The position numbers and the translations under genes were made by a program. A stretch of 64,000 nt of DNA from Arachnopeziza araneosa (taxonomy: Eukaryota; Ascomycota; Leotiomycetes; Helotiales; Arachnopezizaceae): the NCBI GenBank assembly GCA_003988855.1, contig QYAI01000027.1, forward strand, positions 186,001 through 250,000, read 5' to 3'. The notes under the pieces were generated by a model, which was not told the origin of the DNA, made no database searches, and saw only the letters and a list, made by a program, of their open reading frames with translations. This document shows, piece by piece, positions 23,418 to 35,311 of the stretch (its first letter is position 1; each line of letters begins with the position of its first letter).

Positions 23418-25267
23418 CTAAGCTGCTACTTCCGGTAATCTTTGTATTGAGATTACTTTTATTCTTTGAAGAATTTCCTCCCTCTCAGACCATCGGGTAG
23501 ATACTAAGGGGTCAAATTTAGTTCGATGATCACGTAAGTGAAGATAGGGGTGATGAGATTGTCTCACCTCCTGCTCCATCGTCCTTTCTTTGTAGCTAGG
23601 ACCAGACTTGGCGTATCCTTCATTTTCCATCTCTACCATTTCTCCCGGCACGTTCCTGAGATGCACAGGCACCGGCAGAGTAGAGACCCCAGGTTCTTTC
23701 AGCACCGTCACCGCGCTGGCAAGACCAAGGAATACACTCATGCTCTTTTTGGCCCTGGCTAGCGCAACGGTGGCGTGCGCGAGGCTGATTCGACAGTCCG
23801 GCATACCTATCCTCTCGGCCGCAGAATAAGCAGCAATGGCCAAAGGCAGTAGAGTATTGTCAGCGATTCCGATATCATCAGAGGCGATCAATATGATGTG
23901 ACGCGCGATCCACAGGGGATCCTCGCCACACTCGAACATGCGCGCCAGATAGTACAGAGCCGCATCGGTGTTGCTTCCCCGGATGGACTTGTGAAAGGCG
24001 GACATGATATCGGAGCGGCTGCCTCCAATCCGGTTATAGACAAGTGTCCGTGTCATCGCGTGTTTGATGTCTTCTTTGGTGATATCTGGACGTGTCGAAA
24101 GGCTCACGGCGAGCTCCAGGAGATTCAGAGCCGTACGTGCGTCGCCTGCAGCAAAAGAAGCAAAATAGGTCATCATTTCAGAGTCGAGGACAGGTGATTG
24201 CGAGTGGTCTGGATATTCAAGTTTGAGAGCCCGGTCGAGTATGGTCTCAATATCTCTCACGTGCAGAGTTTGGACTATAAAGGTACGACATCGAGACAAC
24301 AGCGTGTTCTGAATTTTGAAAGACGGATTTCTACAAGTGTAAATAGGTGATCTCATTTATTCATAGGCGGGCTTTCTCACTCGGTCGTTGCGCTGATCAA
24401 CGTTATCAGTCCTGACTCGATAGGTTCTACTACACAAGCAGAATATCAGCTTGACGGAGAGAATTGAGGGGGTATGCTAAGGAGTTCTTACAGAATATTT
24501 CTTGTTGTGACTTTGAAAAACGGTGGATCTCATCACAGAAGATAATTGTCTTGCGGCCGGTCAATTTCTGCTCACTCCTAGCCTAGAAAAAATGAGTGCC
24601 TGCTCCTCAAAATCTGCAACGCAATGTTGAAACTGATGTGCACCTCGAAGAAGAATTTTTTGCACTCTGCGACGCCAAAATTGGTGCTGTTGATCTCGAT
24701 GAACCGGCTCTTGACCGTCGAAGCGATCACTCTCGCGATTGTGGTCTTGCCAGTTCCGGGACCACCCCACAATACCATCGACGGCACGTGGTCTTGCAGG
24801 ATCAACTCGCGGAGCACACCGTTAGGACCGACTAGGTCCTGGCCACAGATCTCATCGAAGGTCTGTGGCCGCATCCGCGCCGCAAAGGGGAGTTGGTTGT
24901 GGAAGGGGTTGTTTGTCTTTTGTCTTTTCAGACCAAGAGACTCTCCAGCGCTAGCGATCGGACTGACGTTGGAATTATGCGATGGGATGATGGCTTCCGC
25001 TGGCCTCTTGTTTCGGATTGGATTTTCATTACTCGCTCTCCTGACACTCGATCGCGACGTGTCGATAGAGGAGTCTTCTTTGGTCACTATATTGGCAACT
25101 GCTCGGCTTGTTGTGGGTCTTTGAAAGAAAGGTGAAATTGGTAACGCGCCATCTTCTTGGCCAAGTTCAGGAGGCTGACCCTCAATGAAGTCTTGGCAGT
25201 TTGAGTCGATATGCTGGTTGATGTTTGCCGACTTTACCGGCCTTCCGCAGATTGGACAGTCCACCAT
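23418..25267 (-). CDS. MGS1: Mgs1/WRNIP1-type AAA+ ATPase with ubiquitin-binding zinc finger
   Basis: Four exons (25267-24644, 24582-24492, 24429-24381, 24330-23418) join in phase to 558 residues. The ATG at 25267 is chosen because a UBZ zinc finger begins at once (Cys4, Cys7, His19, Cys24 in VDCPICGRP...HIDSNC). A disordered linker follows, then the clamp-loader-like AAA module: MRPQTFDEICGQ, Walker A GGPGTGKT (about 168-175), Walker B FCDEIHRF (Asp225-Glu226), the sensor region SATTENPSFKIQ and SRCRTF. The C-terminal half has the MgsA/WRNIP1 oligomerisation region, with GGSRSDIMSAFHKSIRGSN, DPLWIARHIILIASDDIG and PSYKERTMEQEVRQSHHPYL. The family acts in nuclei on stalled replication forks, with Rad18 and ubiquitinated PCNA. 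A well-conserved single-copy gene, useful as a chromosomal anchor in this region. Confidence 0.95.
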
Positions 25268-26812
25268 TAGAAATCGATCAACTACGGAGTGATTTGATAG
25301 TAAAGAGGTGTAAAAGATTTGGCGACTATCGCTTTGAGCTAGAAATATCAAAGAAGCACGAAGAAAAAGAGTTCGGGAGTAAGGCCATGATGTAGTGACG
25401 ATCCTAAGTAGTAAAGCATATGTGCTTTTTTGAGTGAGACCTTGACGCCACGGACAGGGTATGTCGAAAACAGCATGCCAGAATATTATGCTCAAAAATC
25501 AACGACTCATTATTTTAGCACTAAATTAGGAGATTTGCTGTAACAACTCATTTCTTTTTTGAAAACTCACTTAAAAAAAAGATATCGAGTATAAAAGGAA
25601 GACATCTGTTATTTTGCTGAGTTAGAGGCAAAATCCTGGGGTGTATTATCATTTCCGGAACCGCGGAGCCGGTATTCCGCACCCCAGCACTGTGGAGGTT
25701 TTCCTGTTTCCTGGGCCACCAACCGGGAGTCTCCACTTCCTCTCCCACGAATGCACAACTCTGAGTGGTAGATGGACCTGATGGTTTCTTAGCATAGACC
25801 TGAGTTTGGTCTGTTCTCGTATTTGGTTGGTTGTCATTCCCCAAACCCTAGGGTCCGGATCAGGTTCCGACGTTAGGGGCAGGATTTCTATTCCACCAGC
25901 CGATCTCGCCCCCACGACCTTTTCCAGCTGATGTCAACAGAGGGATTGAGCTTCTTGAACCAGCAGTTGTGGATGGTCTTTCAACAGGCTCCGCAAAGAA
26001 ATACTCTCTATGTGGTCAGCTCTAGACCTGGAGCTCACATTCTGATATTCATACAAGATTATTGCACGAAGTTTACTTGGAAGACAGTCCTGCGTTGAAA
26101 AACACGCCACAAATGAGTGGCAACTTGAACCCTGAACGAAATCAAGCAACAAGACGCCGCTCGATGGCATTTGCCAACTCTTCTAGAAGCAACCATTTTT
26201 GGCGCTTATTTCCCAGGCCGGGATCGCGCCTCGATACTGATTACCTTCTGATTGCATGAGACCACGAGTGTTACTGTGGTCATCATTTTCGCCCCTTCTC
26301 GGATAATCCTTGAGCTAGCTCCCTTCCTGACATACAAGTATGTTGCCAGTTCCAGGCGTCTACGATCTGGAAAAATGTTTGCGGCGTATTGAACAAACCT
26401 GAGGTTTTCATTGGTGGAGTACGAAGGTATCGGGTCAAGTGCTCCGTGTGCTCCGTGCGACTAAAGGTCTATCTGCAGAGGTGGTAGTTGGTATTCGTTG
26501 TGATTTGGGGATGCTGTGGTGATTCAGGTGTTATGGGATCTCATATATCTAAGATGAAATCAAGGAAGAAAGATGAGAACTACTCGAGGAAAAACGCCGC
26601 CAGCAAAATGACAGTTGATATACCCCCAGGTGTTTATGCGGGGAACCAGCACGTTTCGGAGGTGTGCGTGTTTTGGTGGACAGGGGCTCGGCTCCATGAA
26701 CGCGCGCCAATTGCGACCAGCCATCGAGCATCAGGCTCATCAGTATTAACCACAATTTCAATGTTACCAAGGCGACACATGGATTTGACTGAATAGTTTT
26801 TAACTATCAACA
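25268..26812. other. Intergenic, no gene recognised
   Basis: Several short open frames on both strands (for example 25649-25915 minus and 26488-26796 plus) show no motifs and overlap one another. The part next to 25267 should hold the Mgs1 promoter. Confidence 0.45.
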
Positions 26813-29068
26813 TCAATCTTGTCTAATGAACACCGGCATAGTCTCAATGGGACATTCCACATCAATCACGCTCCCGCCACTAAGCATAACATCGCTATCT
26901 AACAGCTTCCATTGTGCTTTGGCAGGTAAGTAGATACTTATCTGACGCTGGCTTGGGTGAAGTACAGGACAAACAAGATACTTGGGTCCGTACATGTACT
27001 GAACTTCTAGATCCCAACACTTGGCGTCCTCGGGGAAATCATAAAAGCATGGCCTCATGATGGGAGACCCATTCTCATGTGCATCTTTCATGAGGCTACG
27101 AGTATAATCTCTCATCGTCTCTCGCAGGGTCATATACTTTTTGCAGATCTTGAACACCTCTTCGCCATAAGACCACACCTCGTTGGGAGCGCCACTGCGA
27201 CAAGTCGCCCCGCCCCCTTCTCCGACTTGTGGTTGTCGGGGTTCTCGATCACCGTGAAGGCGCATGACGGGACAGAAGGTGCCCCATTGGAACCAGCGGG
27301 TGAACAACTCGCGGAAACTGGTTTCGTTTGGGTCTCCTCCATGAAACCCACCGATGCTGTACGTTTTCAAGGATCAGTATAGCTCTAGTCTGGTCCCATG
27401 AATCACAAGTACCGGGAAAGGAAATTTTCCCTTAGAACAATGAACAGTACGTTCGAATTGAGCTCTTACTTACTCGGTAGTCCACCATGGTAACCCCGCA
27501 AGCCCCATGTTGAGTCCAGCAGCAAGTTGGTTCCGGAAACTTGACCAGGAAGACGCAATATCGCCGCTCCAAACGAGGGCGCCATACTTTTGAGATCCAG
27601 CCCATGCACAGCGGATCAAGTTTACGATATTCTTTTGTCCAGCTGCTTCCATACCTTCGTAGAAGGTTCGCGCATACTCGACAGGATAGGTGTTCCCAAT
27701 GGCAAGATTGGTACCTCGCCAGTACCGGTAATTGTCAAAGTCATAGGCTGCATATTCTGGTTCTACGCTCGAATCAGCATTTCATTTCTATCAGAAAGAT
27801 TTAAGAGTATCGCAAGGCTTTGGAACTCGACAACTTTGAGAGAGATACAAAGAATTTAAGAATACGAACCCGCTTCATCTAGCCAAAAGACCTCGATGCC
27901 TTTAGAATAATAGTTTCTCCGAGCCTTCTCCCAAAGATAAGCCCTCGCCTTCGGATTCGTTGCGTCGTAATGAACTGTCTCGCCTTGAAAGTCTAAACCT
28001 ATCCGGACACCTCGATCCACACGAATGAGGTATCCCTTCTCTTGCATCTCCTGGAAATTCTCGGAGCGTTTGTCGACAGTCGGCCAAATTGAAACCATGA
28101 GTTTGATACCCAACTCATTGAGCTCCTTGACCATAGCGTCTGCAGAAATTAGCATCTCACCAGCCTCATAAGCTTGGAGGCCTACCTGGGTCGGGCCAGA
28201 AATTAGCGTCAAATCTCCAGTCGCCTTGTTTAGGCCAGTGGAAAAAGTCAATCACAATCAAATCTATTGGGAGTTGTCTGCGCTTGTATTCTCGAGCAAC
28301 GCTCAACAGTTCCTCTTGCGTCTGATAGCGCAGCTTGCACTGCCAGAATCCAAGTCCGTACTCAGGCATCATCGGAACCGTTCCCGTGACGGAAGCATAC
28401 TTCTGCGTGATCTCAGAGGGGGTATCGCCTGCCACAACCCAGTAATCCAGGAACTTGGTCGAATATGCTTCGAAACTCATAATGTTCTTGCCTAGCACGG
28501 CACGGCCGATTGCAGGATTGTTCCATAAGAATCCGTAGCCACGAGAGGAGAGGGCAAATGGTACGCTTGCTTGGGAATTTCGATGCGCCAGTTCCAGATC
28601 GAGTCCCTTTAGGTCAAGATATGGTTGTTGGTACTGGCCCATGCCGTAGATCTTTTCATCTTTGTCCAACGATTCGAGACGAAAAGTCAGATGGTAGTCT
28701 CCTCCAAGATTGGGCTTGAACTCGCGCGCTTCCACACAGAGGGAGCTGCATTTCGGATCGAGCAGATCGAGTCGGTTGCGGGCGTATTCTTCCAGCAGCA
28801 ATTTCCCAGAACTATTGAAGATTGTAATTTTGCCATGATGGCTGACCGTGGCCCTGATCTTGCCGTTGATGATGGACGCCTCTTTCTCCTCAATTCGAAT
28901 CTCCGACGCTCTTGTTTCGACACTTTGGAGAGCCCAACCTTCTGCAGGATCGGGATACCGCGACTCTTTCGTAGCTCGGATTCGAAACGCATCTTCTCCC
29001 CAAGGCTCAATCCAGACCTCTTCAGCATCGAAACGGAAAATGAGACGGTTTCCTTCCCTGTAGAGCAT
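26813..29068 (-). CDS. GH31 glycoside hydrolase, alpha-xylosidase/alpha-glucosidase type
   Basis: Four exons (29068-28186, 28139-27870, 27762-27474, 27356-26813) join in phase to 661 residues. The N-terminal beta domain (EPWGEDAFRIRAT, YGMGQYQQPYLDLKG, SSRGYGFLWNNP) leads into the catalytic barrel (PEYGLGFWQCKLRYQ, PIDLIVIDFFHW, KLMVSIWPTVD). The expected nucleophile is Asp in FWLDEAEPEY, a motif cut by an intron, and the expected acid/base is Asp in VWSGDIASSW. IGGFHGGDP, RWFQWGTFCPVMRLHG and the distal beta domain complete it. There is no signal peptide, so it is probably cytosolic and acts on imported oligosaccharides such as xyloglucan fragments; substrate is inferred from family resemblance only. 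No lesions are seen. A 99 bp repeat ends 17 bases upstream of the ATG. Confidence 0.93.
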
Positions 29069-29085
29069 TTTGATTACTTGGTCAG

Positions 29086-29184
29086 TGTCACGTGACGAGA
29101 CTCAGTCGTGCGACGGCTAGGGTTAGGGCTAGGCTAGTTAGTAAGCAAGACCGGTTCCTTTAAGAGGAACCGGCACAGTAGCTA
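29086..29184. repeat. 99-bp interspersed element, copy A
   Basis: It is nearly identical over 99 bases to copy B at 62502-62600 (one two-base difference, TG versus CA near the middle of the left part). It contains a perfect 9-bp stem with a 5-base loop at 29151-29173, a telomere-like TAGGGTTAGGGC stretch, and on the minus strand TTACTAACTAG, which resembles a fungal branch site. It lies in the 5' leader or core promoter region of the GH31 gene. Confidence 0.85.
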
Positions 29185-29783
29185 GCAATAAGACAGCTTT
29201 CACTGACTCAGTCAGGCCTATAGAATTCTGTGAATTTGGTCTGTAACAGCACACTTGAAAATTTTGTGTGAGATATGTTGCCGTGGCCGAAAATATATGC
29301 AAGATTCTCTCTCGGAGCCTATCTCGAGAGTGGAGTTTTCTTGTCGTGCAGTAAGAAAAGTGGTCGTTCACTTGACCCGAATCTGCAAAGAAACTGGCCT
29401 GGGTAAGATCATCGGTGTCTCGGAGCATGCGGGGACCAAATATTATGAAGGTGTAGGGATCATCATGGTTCGATTCCGGTTGGTGTGGTTGGTGATAGCC
29501 CACCGCTGGAATCGAAAATACTCCGGCGGGGGCGGGGGTGGCGGCACTGGGGGTGTCTAGGGCCTTGGTCGTTACAATGATTTATGTACGCCTTCAATCA
29601 CATCACTTCATTGCAGGAACTTTCCGGTGGGTTTCTTTGCGCTGTAGAGATAGATTACTCGCAGCTTCTTGATTGGCTTCTTACGCTCAAAGGCAACCAA
29701 ATGGCCAAATCTCCACATGCGAGGCTTGTATCGACATATCCAATGATTTTGTCAAATAAGCAGGCCATTTAATACGAAAACGG
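29185..29783. other. Intergenic with a G-rich tract
   Basis: No gene supported. Positions about 29524-29556 hold a run of closely spaced G blocks on the plus strand that could form a G-quadruplex. Confidence 0.4.
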
Positions 29784-31140
29784 CTATCTCAGTTCAAAGT
29801 ATTGATCCGTCAGCTCCCCATCTCGCCACTTCCTAACTGCTTCTCCTTTCATGTAACCATGAATATAACAATCACCAACCAACCTATAGTAACCCTCTAC
29901 AGATCTCAATACAAAGGGAGCATTTCCACCAAAAAGAACAGAGATCTTATCCCCTTTTTGGATATTTATAGGACCGACTCCCATGTATCCATCCATCGTT
30001 GTAAAGAAAGGTCGTTCTACTGGAAGATATTTAATTGGTAGATCGCTGCTCGCCTGGTCGTTTGCGGTTTGTTTCAGCATTGGAAATTGATCTCGTATTC
30101 TTCGGCGCTCATCTAAAGGTAATACTTTCAATTCTTTCTCGAGATTCTCATGGCAGTATTTCTTGAAATCAAAACTGAGACCTTCATGGGAGGTAAACTT
30201 TTGATTGCCAGCGGAAATGCTTGCTGCAAACGCTTCTTCGGGTGTTGCTCGCCCGGGATATTCCTTGCGCATGCTCACTTTTGAAACCCAGATGTGCTTG
30301 ATCGCTCTCCAAACCTCGAGTTCATCATACAAGAGACCTGGAGGGAGTACTTCAATGAGAATCAGATCTGACAGGCTGGAATCAACGTCTTGAACAGTAG
30401 CTATTTCGACTCCTCCCAATATCAAAACCTCTTCATTTATAGTTGCCAAAACCGAAACATCAAGATCCATAGATGCCTGAAAGACTCCTGCAAATGGTGT
30501 AGAACCAAATATCCATCTAGGCACTTTTCTTCTATCCCACCGTGGGATCCATGATGGAAAGGGTTTGTTGGCGTCTTCTTCTAATAGTTGCACAAAGGAT
30601 AATTAAAACTTCGAGCGGGCGTAGAATATATTCATCCACCCAGTTCAGTGAGTGACGCACTACATTGCCATATATTTGGGCCACCGATTTCGTGTAGTCA
30701 GGCTGAAGCAGAGAATATTCTGTTAGTGCAGTTCCTTCCTTGCACAAGCCAAGAAGACCATATATTCTGTTCTTCGGATCTGTCAGGCAAGTCCAACATC
30801 TACCCAGTCCACTTCCATCTCACCTAACATTAAAAGAACGGATGTTGATGCCGCCCCCTCTTGAATAACCCAGATGCGCTTGAACCACGAGCACTTAAAA
30901 AAGTCGACAAGGGGCACCCAGTTGATAGAATCTGGACTGGGGAATCCAAGGAGTGAACTTAGTTCAACTAGTGGGCGTTCAATCTCGATGTCCTGTATAG
31001 CAGGTAGAGGAGAGCCTGCTTCCATGCGACAATAGTCTGCAGCTGTGACGATGATCGGCTTAGCCTGAAGCGCAGCATCTGCATTGCCATTTGGGCAGAT
31101 TGGGAGTGGGCTTGGAAGTAAAACCAGTCACCGTTTTCTA
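29784..31140 (-). pseudogene. HET-domain gene, truncated and frameshifted
   Basis: Pieces in order along the minus strand are: a trace of the region after the HET core (AKPIIVTAADYC, about 31070-31040); FFKCSWFKRIWVIQEGAAS (about 30910-30850); DPKNRIYGLLGLCKEG (about 30785-30735); LPW-like text around PSWIPRWDRRKVPRW (about 30560-30520); and a complete C-terminus (GYMGVGPINIQKGDKISVLF, then GDCYIHGYMKGEAV). The entry motif and the WADAICINQ core are absent. About 50-80 residues are missing around 30780, and the frame shifts near 30590. The C-terminus resembles that of the HET gene at the left edge, so both belong to the same long-HET subtype. Confidence 0.85.
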
Positions 31141-31201
31141 TTCTGGCTGATATATAATATGATTGAGTTTCTCCCGTTCGTGATATACTAATTTCTCGTT
31201 A

Positions 31202-32306
31202 GTGACTACATCAACAGGAGTTAATTCATTGGTGGCGCCAACCTGCAACATCAAAGAACCAACTTCCAACCCTCTAAAGTTCTGTGACCTCGCGAGGGTC
31301 TGCGTTGGCAACTTGCAAATTATCTTCCAAGTTACACCAGGCACTGAGGCCCCTGCAGAGATGAACTTTTACTTCCCTCAATATTCAGCCCTCTGCATGG
31401 CTGAAAATACTACACACACCCTTCACAATATCCAGACACTTCGAGGAGCTGTAGTCCGGGACGCTAGGGTTTGGTCTCGGTACTTGGAAGATTCAATTAC
31501 TTTCTTCGGTAAGGATAGCGTTGTCCTATTTGCTAGTCACCATTGGCCAACTTTCGGACACGATAACATCAATACCTTTTTGAACCAGCAACGAGACCTG
31601 TATGCTTACATGCATAATGAGACTGTGCGGCTTCTCAATGATGGGCGGTGATGTTCAAACTCTTGTCGACTGGGGAAAGACGTTTGCCGAAGAAGACCCT
31701 CCCGATCTTCGCTTTGCTGCTACCATATTGAGCCATGCTGTATTTGCGGATCAAACCAATGAGAATGCCAAGAACGCGCTTGCCGATGTCTTTAAGCTGT
31801 TGGGATACGGAGCCGAGAATGGCACTTGGCGTTACTTTTACCTTACGGGCGCGCAAGAACTCACTGGTAAGATTACCGGGGCTCTAGGTTTTATGTATGC
31901 AGCTTCTCTTTGCGTTGTCTATCGAGCAGTTGATGGAACCTGGGCTCTCTGTATCAACGGACCCAAGGCCGCCAAGGTTGATCCCTTTACAATCGATATC
32001 TTCATTCAAGATCTGACCTATGGCTGGCACCTGAATATGAGCAATGGTGCGCTCACAGGCCACTATGTGGATTACGTCGTTCCGGATACTCCTCCTTCCC
32101 CGGCGGCTACTTTCACCATGTGGCCTACTCACCAGCAACTCGTGGATCTATTTACCGTGGTACCGCCTGACACGGTCCCGGCCGGTGATGACTTGCCATT
32201 TGAACATGCTGGATCAGGGGCTGCGTTTGATACGATGATATCGTTATTGACACCTTTCATAACGGATTTTGCGATTGTTACTCCCGAGAAGCCGACTACT
32301 AGTTGA
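31202..32306 (+). pseudogene. Alkylsulfatase (SdsA/Bds1-like metallo-beta-lactamase) remnant
   Basis: The text begins in the middle of the family (QIIFQVTPGTEAPAEMNFYF, then ENTTHTLHNIQTLRGAVVRD and LFASHHWPTFGHDNI) and runs to RDLYAYMHNETVRLLNDG. It then jumps, in a different frame, to MGGDVQTLVDWGKTF and continues through HAVFADQTNENAKNALADVF, QLGYGAEN-like KLLGYGAENGTWRYFY, and the C-terminal lipid-transfer-like domain (LNMSNGALTGHY). The N-terminal half with the HxHxDH zinc motif is missing. At the jump about 70 residues of the linker and dimerisation region are gone. The intact enzyme hydrolyses alkyl sulfate esters; this copy cannot. The family is mainly bacterial with scattered fungal members, so an old transfer is plausible. 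Confidence 0.8.
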
Positions 32307-32715
32307 GAGAACTGAGATTGAGTGATGAGATAGGATATTTCTATGACGATGAGGTTGAGGTTGAGATGAACCAGGAAGGATGTTTCTTTTGAGTAGCCTT
32401 GAATCCATGAATGGGTTTAATATTTCAGTGATATAAGGTTCCTTCTCAAACACTTCATTATAAAAAAAGGGAGGAAGCTCAAAATCTCCCAGCGATGCCA
32501 CTTATTTTGATTGAAGAACGGGAACATACAGGTCTGACTTTGTATACAGTGCTTGTGTCAGCCGAATGAGTATGATCTTACGAATTATAGTACGATTCTC
32601 CATTATTAAAGTCAATTTTCGTTCCTAGGTACCTTTCCGGGAAATCTTAGCCTTTCTCATAGAAGTCGAACTTGCGTTGATGGCTCATCAGACGCGACAT
32701 ATTTACAACGCTACC
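32307..32715. other. Intergenic, nothing recognised
   Basis: Convergent spacer between the alkylsulfatase remnant and the small secreted protein gene; no motif found. Confidence 0.4.
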
Positions 32716-33195
32716 TCAACTATTCACCAAGTTCAACGGAGCCGTACAGTTAAACCCCCGACCTCCTGATACATCTCCCGCTGTAATCTTTCATGATAAT
32801 TAACTCTTTACATCCCAACCAAACACAGGACCACGCATGAATCCAACAATGTAAAGGACAAGATGAAATAAAATCCAACGCACCTCTTCACAACACATAT
32901 CCGTCCTCGCAATCCTATCCGGAGTGTAACATTCATAATCGATCCAAGTTAAGTCGCTTGGGTCTTCATTGAGGGTTGCGTTCAAGCCTAGAGCGTGAGT
33001 CAGTTTGTGTTTATCCGATTTGGATGTAGGAATTTTGAGACGGAAAGGGGTGGACAAACATCCAAAAAGAGTCTTTGGGGTTGAAGGAGCCGGGTATGCA
33101 GCACAACAAGCACGATTTGAGTTCTCTGGACAGTCCCAGTTCTTACCAGCAACGCCAAGTGATAGCAGTGACCAAAGTGCTAGAATAAACCTCAT
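32716..33195 (-). CDS. Small secreted cysteine-rich protein, hydrophobin-like spacing
   Basis: Exon 1 (33195-33060) encodes a signal peptide (RFILALWSLLSLGVAG) and the first cysteines. Exon 2 starts at 32987. A third exon, 32780-32716, is needed for the last cysteine (GFNCTAPLNLVNS). The second donor is uncertain: the strong GTGCGT at 32883 would put exon 3 out of this frame, while a weaker GTTGGA at 32879 keeps it and gives about 102 residues. In that model eight cysteines occur in the order C-CC-C-C-CC-C with gaps of about 7, 14, 18, 11 and 15 residues. This is the order found in hydrophobins, although gap lengths and hydrophobicity differ from the usual classes. It is probably secreted, as a surface-active or effector-like protein. 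Transcripts are needed to settle the 3' end. Confidence 0.6.
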
Positions 33196-35289
33196 TTTGT
33201 CGGTAGGCTTGGTTTGAGTCTGAGTCTGCTCTACTTCAATATTTCACATGGGATTGAATTATTCCAGAGATGATGATTGAACTATTATATCTGTGAGGCG
33301 GGGTCAGAAGATCGATCCGGATATTCAACGAAATTAGGCGACGCAGAGTAATATGTGGTCGTTGCCTCGTACCTGCATGATACGAAAACTTAAACGAATT
33401 CTATGTGGTGGCAATATCAAAATGTACGTATATAAGCAAATATTACGTAGACGGATCATGCGTACGGAGAAATCAGGGAATTACGTAGATGGTACTTTGA
33501 GCGCTCAATCGGAGTTGTCCTACCTGTTCTCCAAGATATGTGTATCTAAAATTTGAGTGGTCTTTGTACTATTTTGCTCTCTTCTTCCCTCCGCGGACTT
33601 GGGACATTCACTGGATATATACTAAGTTCTTTCGTTACGAATATGAGACTCAGATTTGTTCAACTGATGTGTTTCGCTGCTCTCTATCTCCGCATCAGAA
33701 ATCTGATAGGTCGCTTTTCTTTCTTGGCCGGACACAGAAGTTAGCCGTCACTTGTAATCTGTAAGTTCGCAAGTTATTTCTAAATCAAACTGGATTTCTT
33801 TACTGGATATACTTTTCTGGTACTAAATAGTTGAAGATCTTGCCTTTACTTGAGAGTATTGAGATGCTTCGCTGGATAGATATTTATTTTGCTCCCTCCA
33901 AAATATATATTTATGCATATTTGAAAACCGTAGATTACAACCTTCTTGTAAAATACTCTTATTTTTCAGAGACTGTACTTATTACTCTCTTGTTACCTTG
34001 TTGTGCCTATCTTGCGAGCTTCTGTTGTAGCGCAAAGAAACTCAAAGCTTAGGTCTGACAAGAACAACGTTCCATTATTGGGAAACGAATAATCAACACA
34101 AAATTGTTCGGAGATTTTGAACCCCACACCCAAGATGCGGCTCAACGCAAGTATGCAATGGAAAGATAGAGAGGTGTGGGCTATGCTGCATCTCGATGCA
34201 AGTTTTCGCGTCATGTACAGAACCAGAGTGTGCCGTTCGAGAGCAGCGAATCAACGTCCCGGAAATTAGGGCACAACACTATGCTCTTCCCGAGATTTGA
34301 ACGCCAAAAAGTGAGGCGTCCGAGGTCCAAGAATCTCTCCCCTCAAGTTCCTCAGAAGTTTTGGCCTCCAACCTCTTGCATGTTAACTAACCACAATAAG
34401 GCTGCTGCAGCGAGGCTGTTGGGCGAGGACGACTAATCACCAACGAAATCGACAATCGACCACATTGAAGGTCAATCATATTGGGGATGAGCCGCATCGA
34501 CAGCTGATGTTGATAACCCACCAACTCGACAGTCAATCTGATTCGACATCAGGAAAGATTGATACTGTAGATGGAACAATCATATTTACAATTATTTCGA
34601 GAAGTCAAACGAAATCAAGAATGTGCGTTCTACTCGGCACTGGATAGATCTTCACTCCTCTAATCCTTTCACGGCTCGTAAACTTTCTGAGCGAGATGAC
34701 CGAAAAAAGAGATGAGAGAAATAGCGTCAAAACCACGAACACGAAGTATTACCATAGCATGTACATTCCTATGAGCCGCGTCTGGCACTTGGACGAGGGT
34801 GCAATATGCGAAGACTGCTCCGGTTGCCTGAAGATTTTGTGGATTGCGGGATTAAACGAGGAGCGTGGCCTAGCACAGACCTTCCAAGTTGAAGCATTCT
34901 ACACTATCGTCCGCTATTCCCCTTTTTGGCAAAGATCGCGGGAGGATAGTTGAAATTGGAAGTGTAAGATCAGGCAGAGTTCTACAGTATGAGGCTTCAG
35001 AAGCTAACATGTCTGTGATTATCAGCGAAAAAGGGCGACTTCTTCCTGTGGCTTCGTGTGAGTGACGTCATTCTCAAAGCAGCCATATGAGCACAATCCA
35101 TCCCTTTCAATGCATTGATCTCCAGATGAGAACCTCCCGCGATGCTGCATCTAGTCAGCCGACCGACATGATCAGAAATGGCGAAGATGAGGACGAAACG
35201 GAGCTATGCTGGACTAGCTGAATGGGGAGAGGCCAAGTTGATGGCGGAACACTTCCACATGGGCGACGGGCCAGCAGCGTAGGTCAAAG

Positions 35290-35311
35290 AGCAGCAGCAG
35301 CAGCAGCAGCA
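35290..35311 (+). repeat. (AGC)7 microsatellite
   Basis: Seven perfect AGC units. There is no evidence that it lies in a coding frame. Confidence 0.9.

Noticed and set aside
25548..26796. Minus and plus frames between the Mgs1 and GH31 genes
   Set aside because: Short, overlapping, without motifs; best left as intergenic.
29120..29145. Internal telomere repeat
   Set aside because: Only about two TTAGGG-like units, and they are part of the 99-bp element found again at 62536; not a telomere remnant.
35290..35311. Polyglutamine or polyserine coding tract
   Set aside because: No supported gene covers the AGC repeat.
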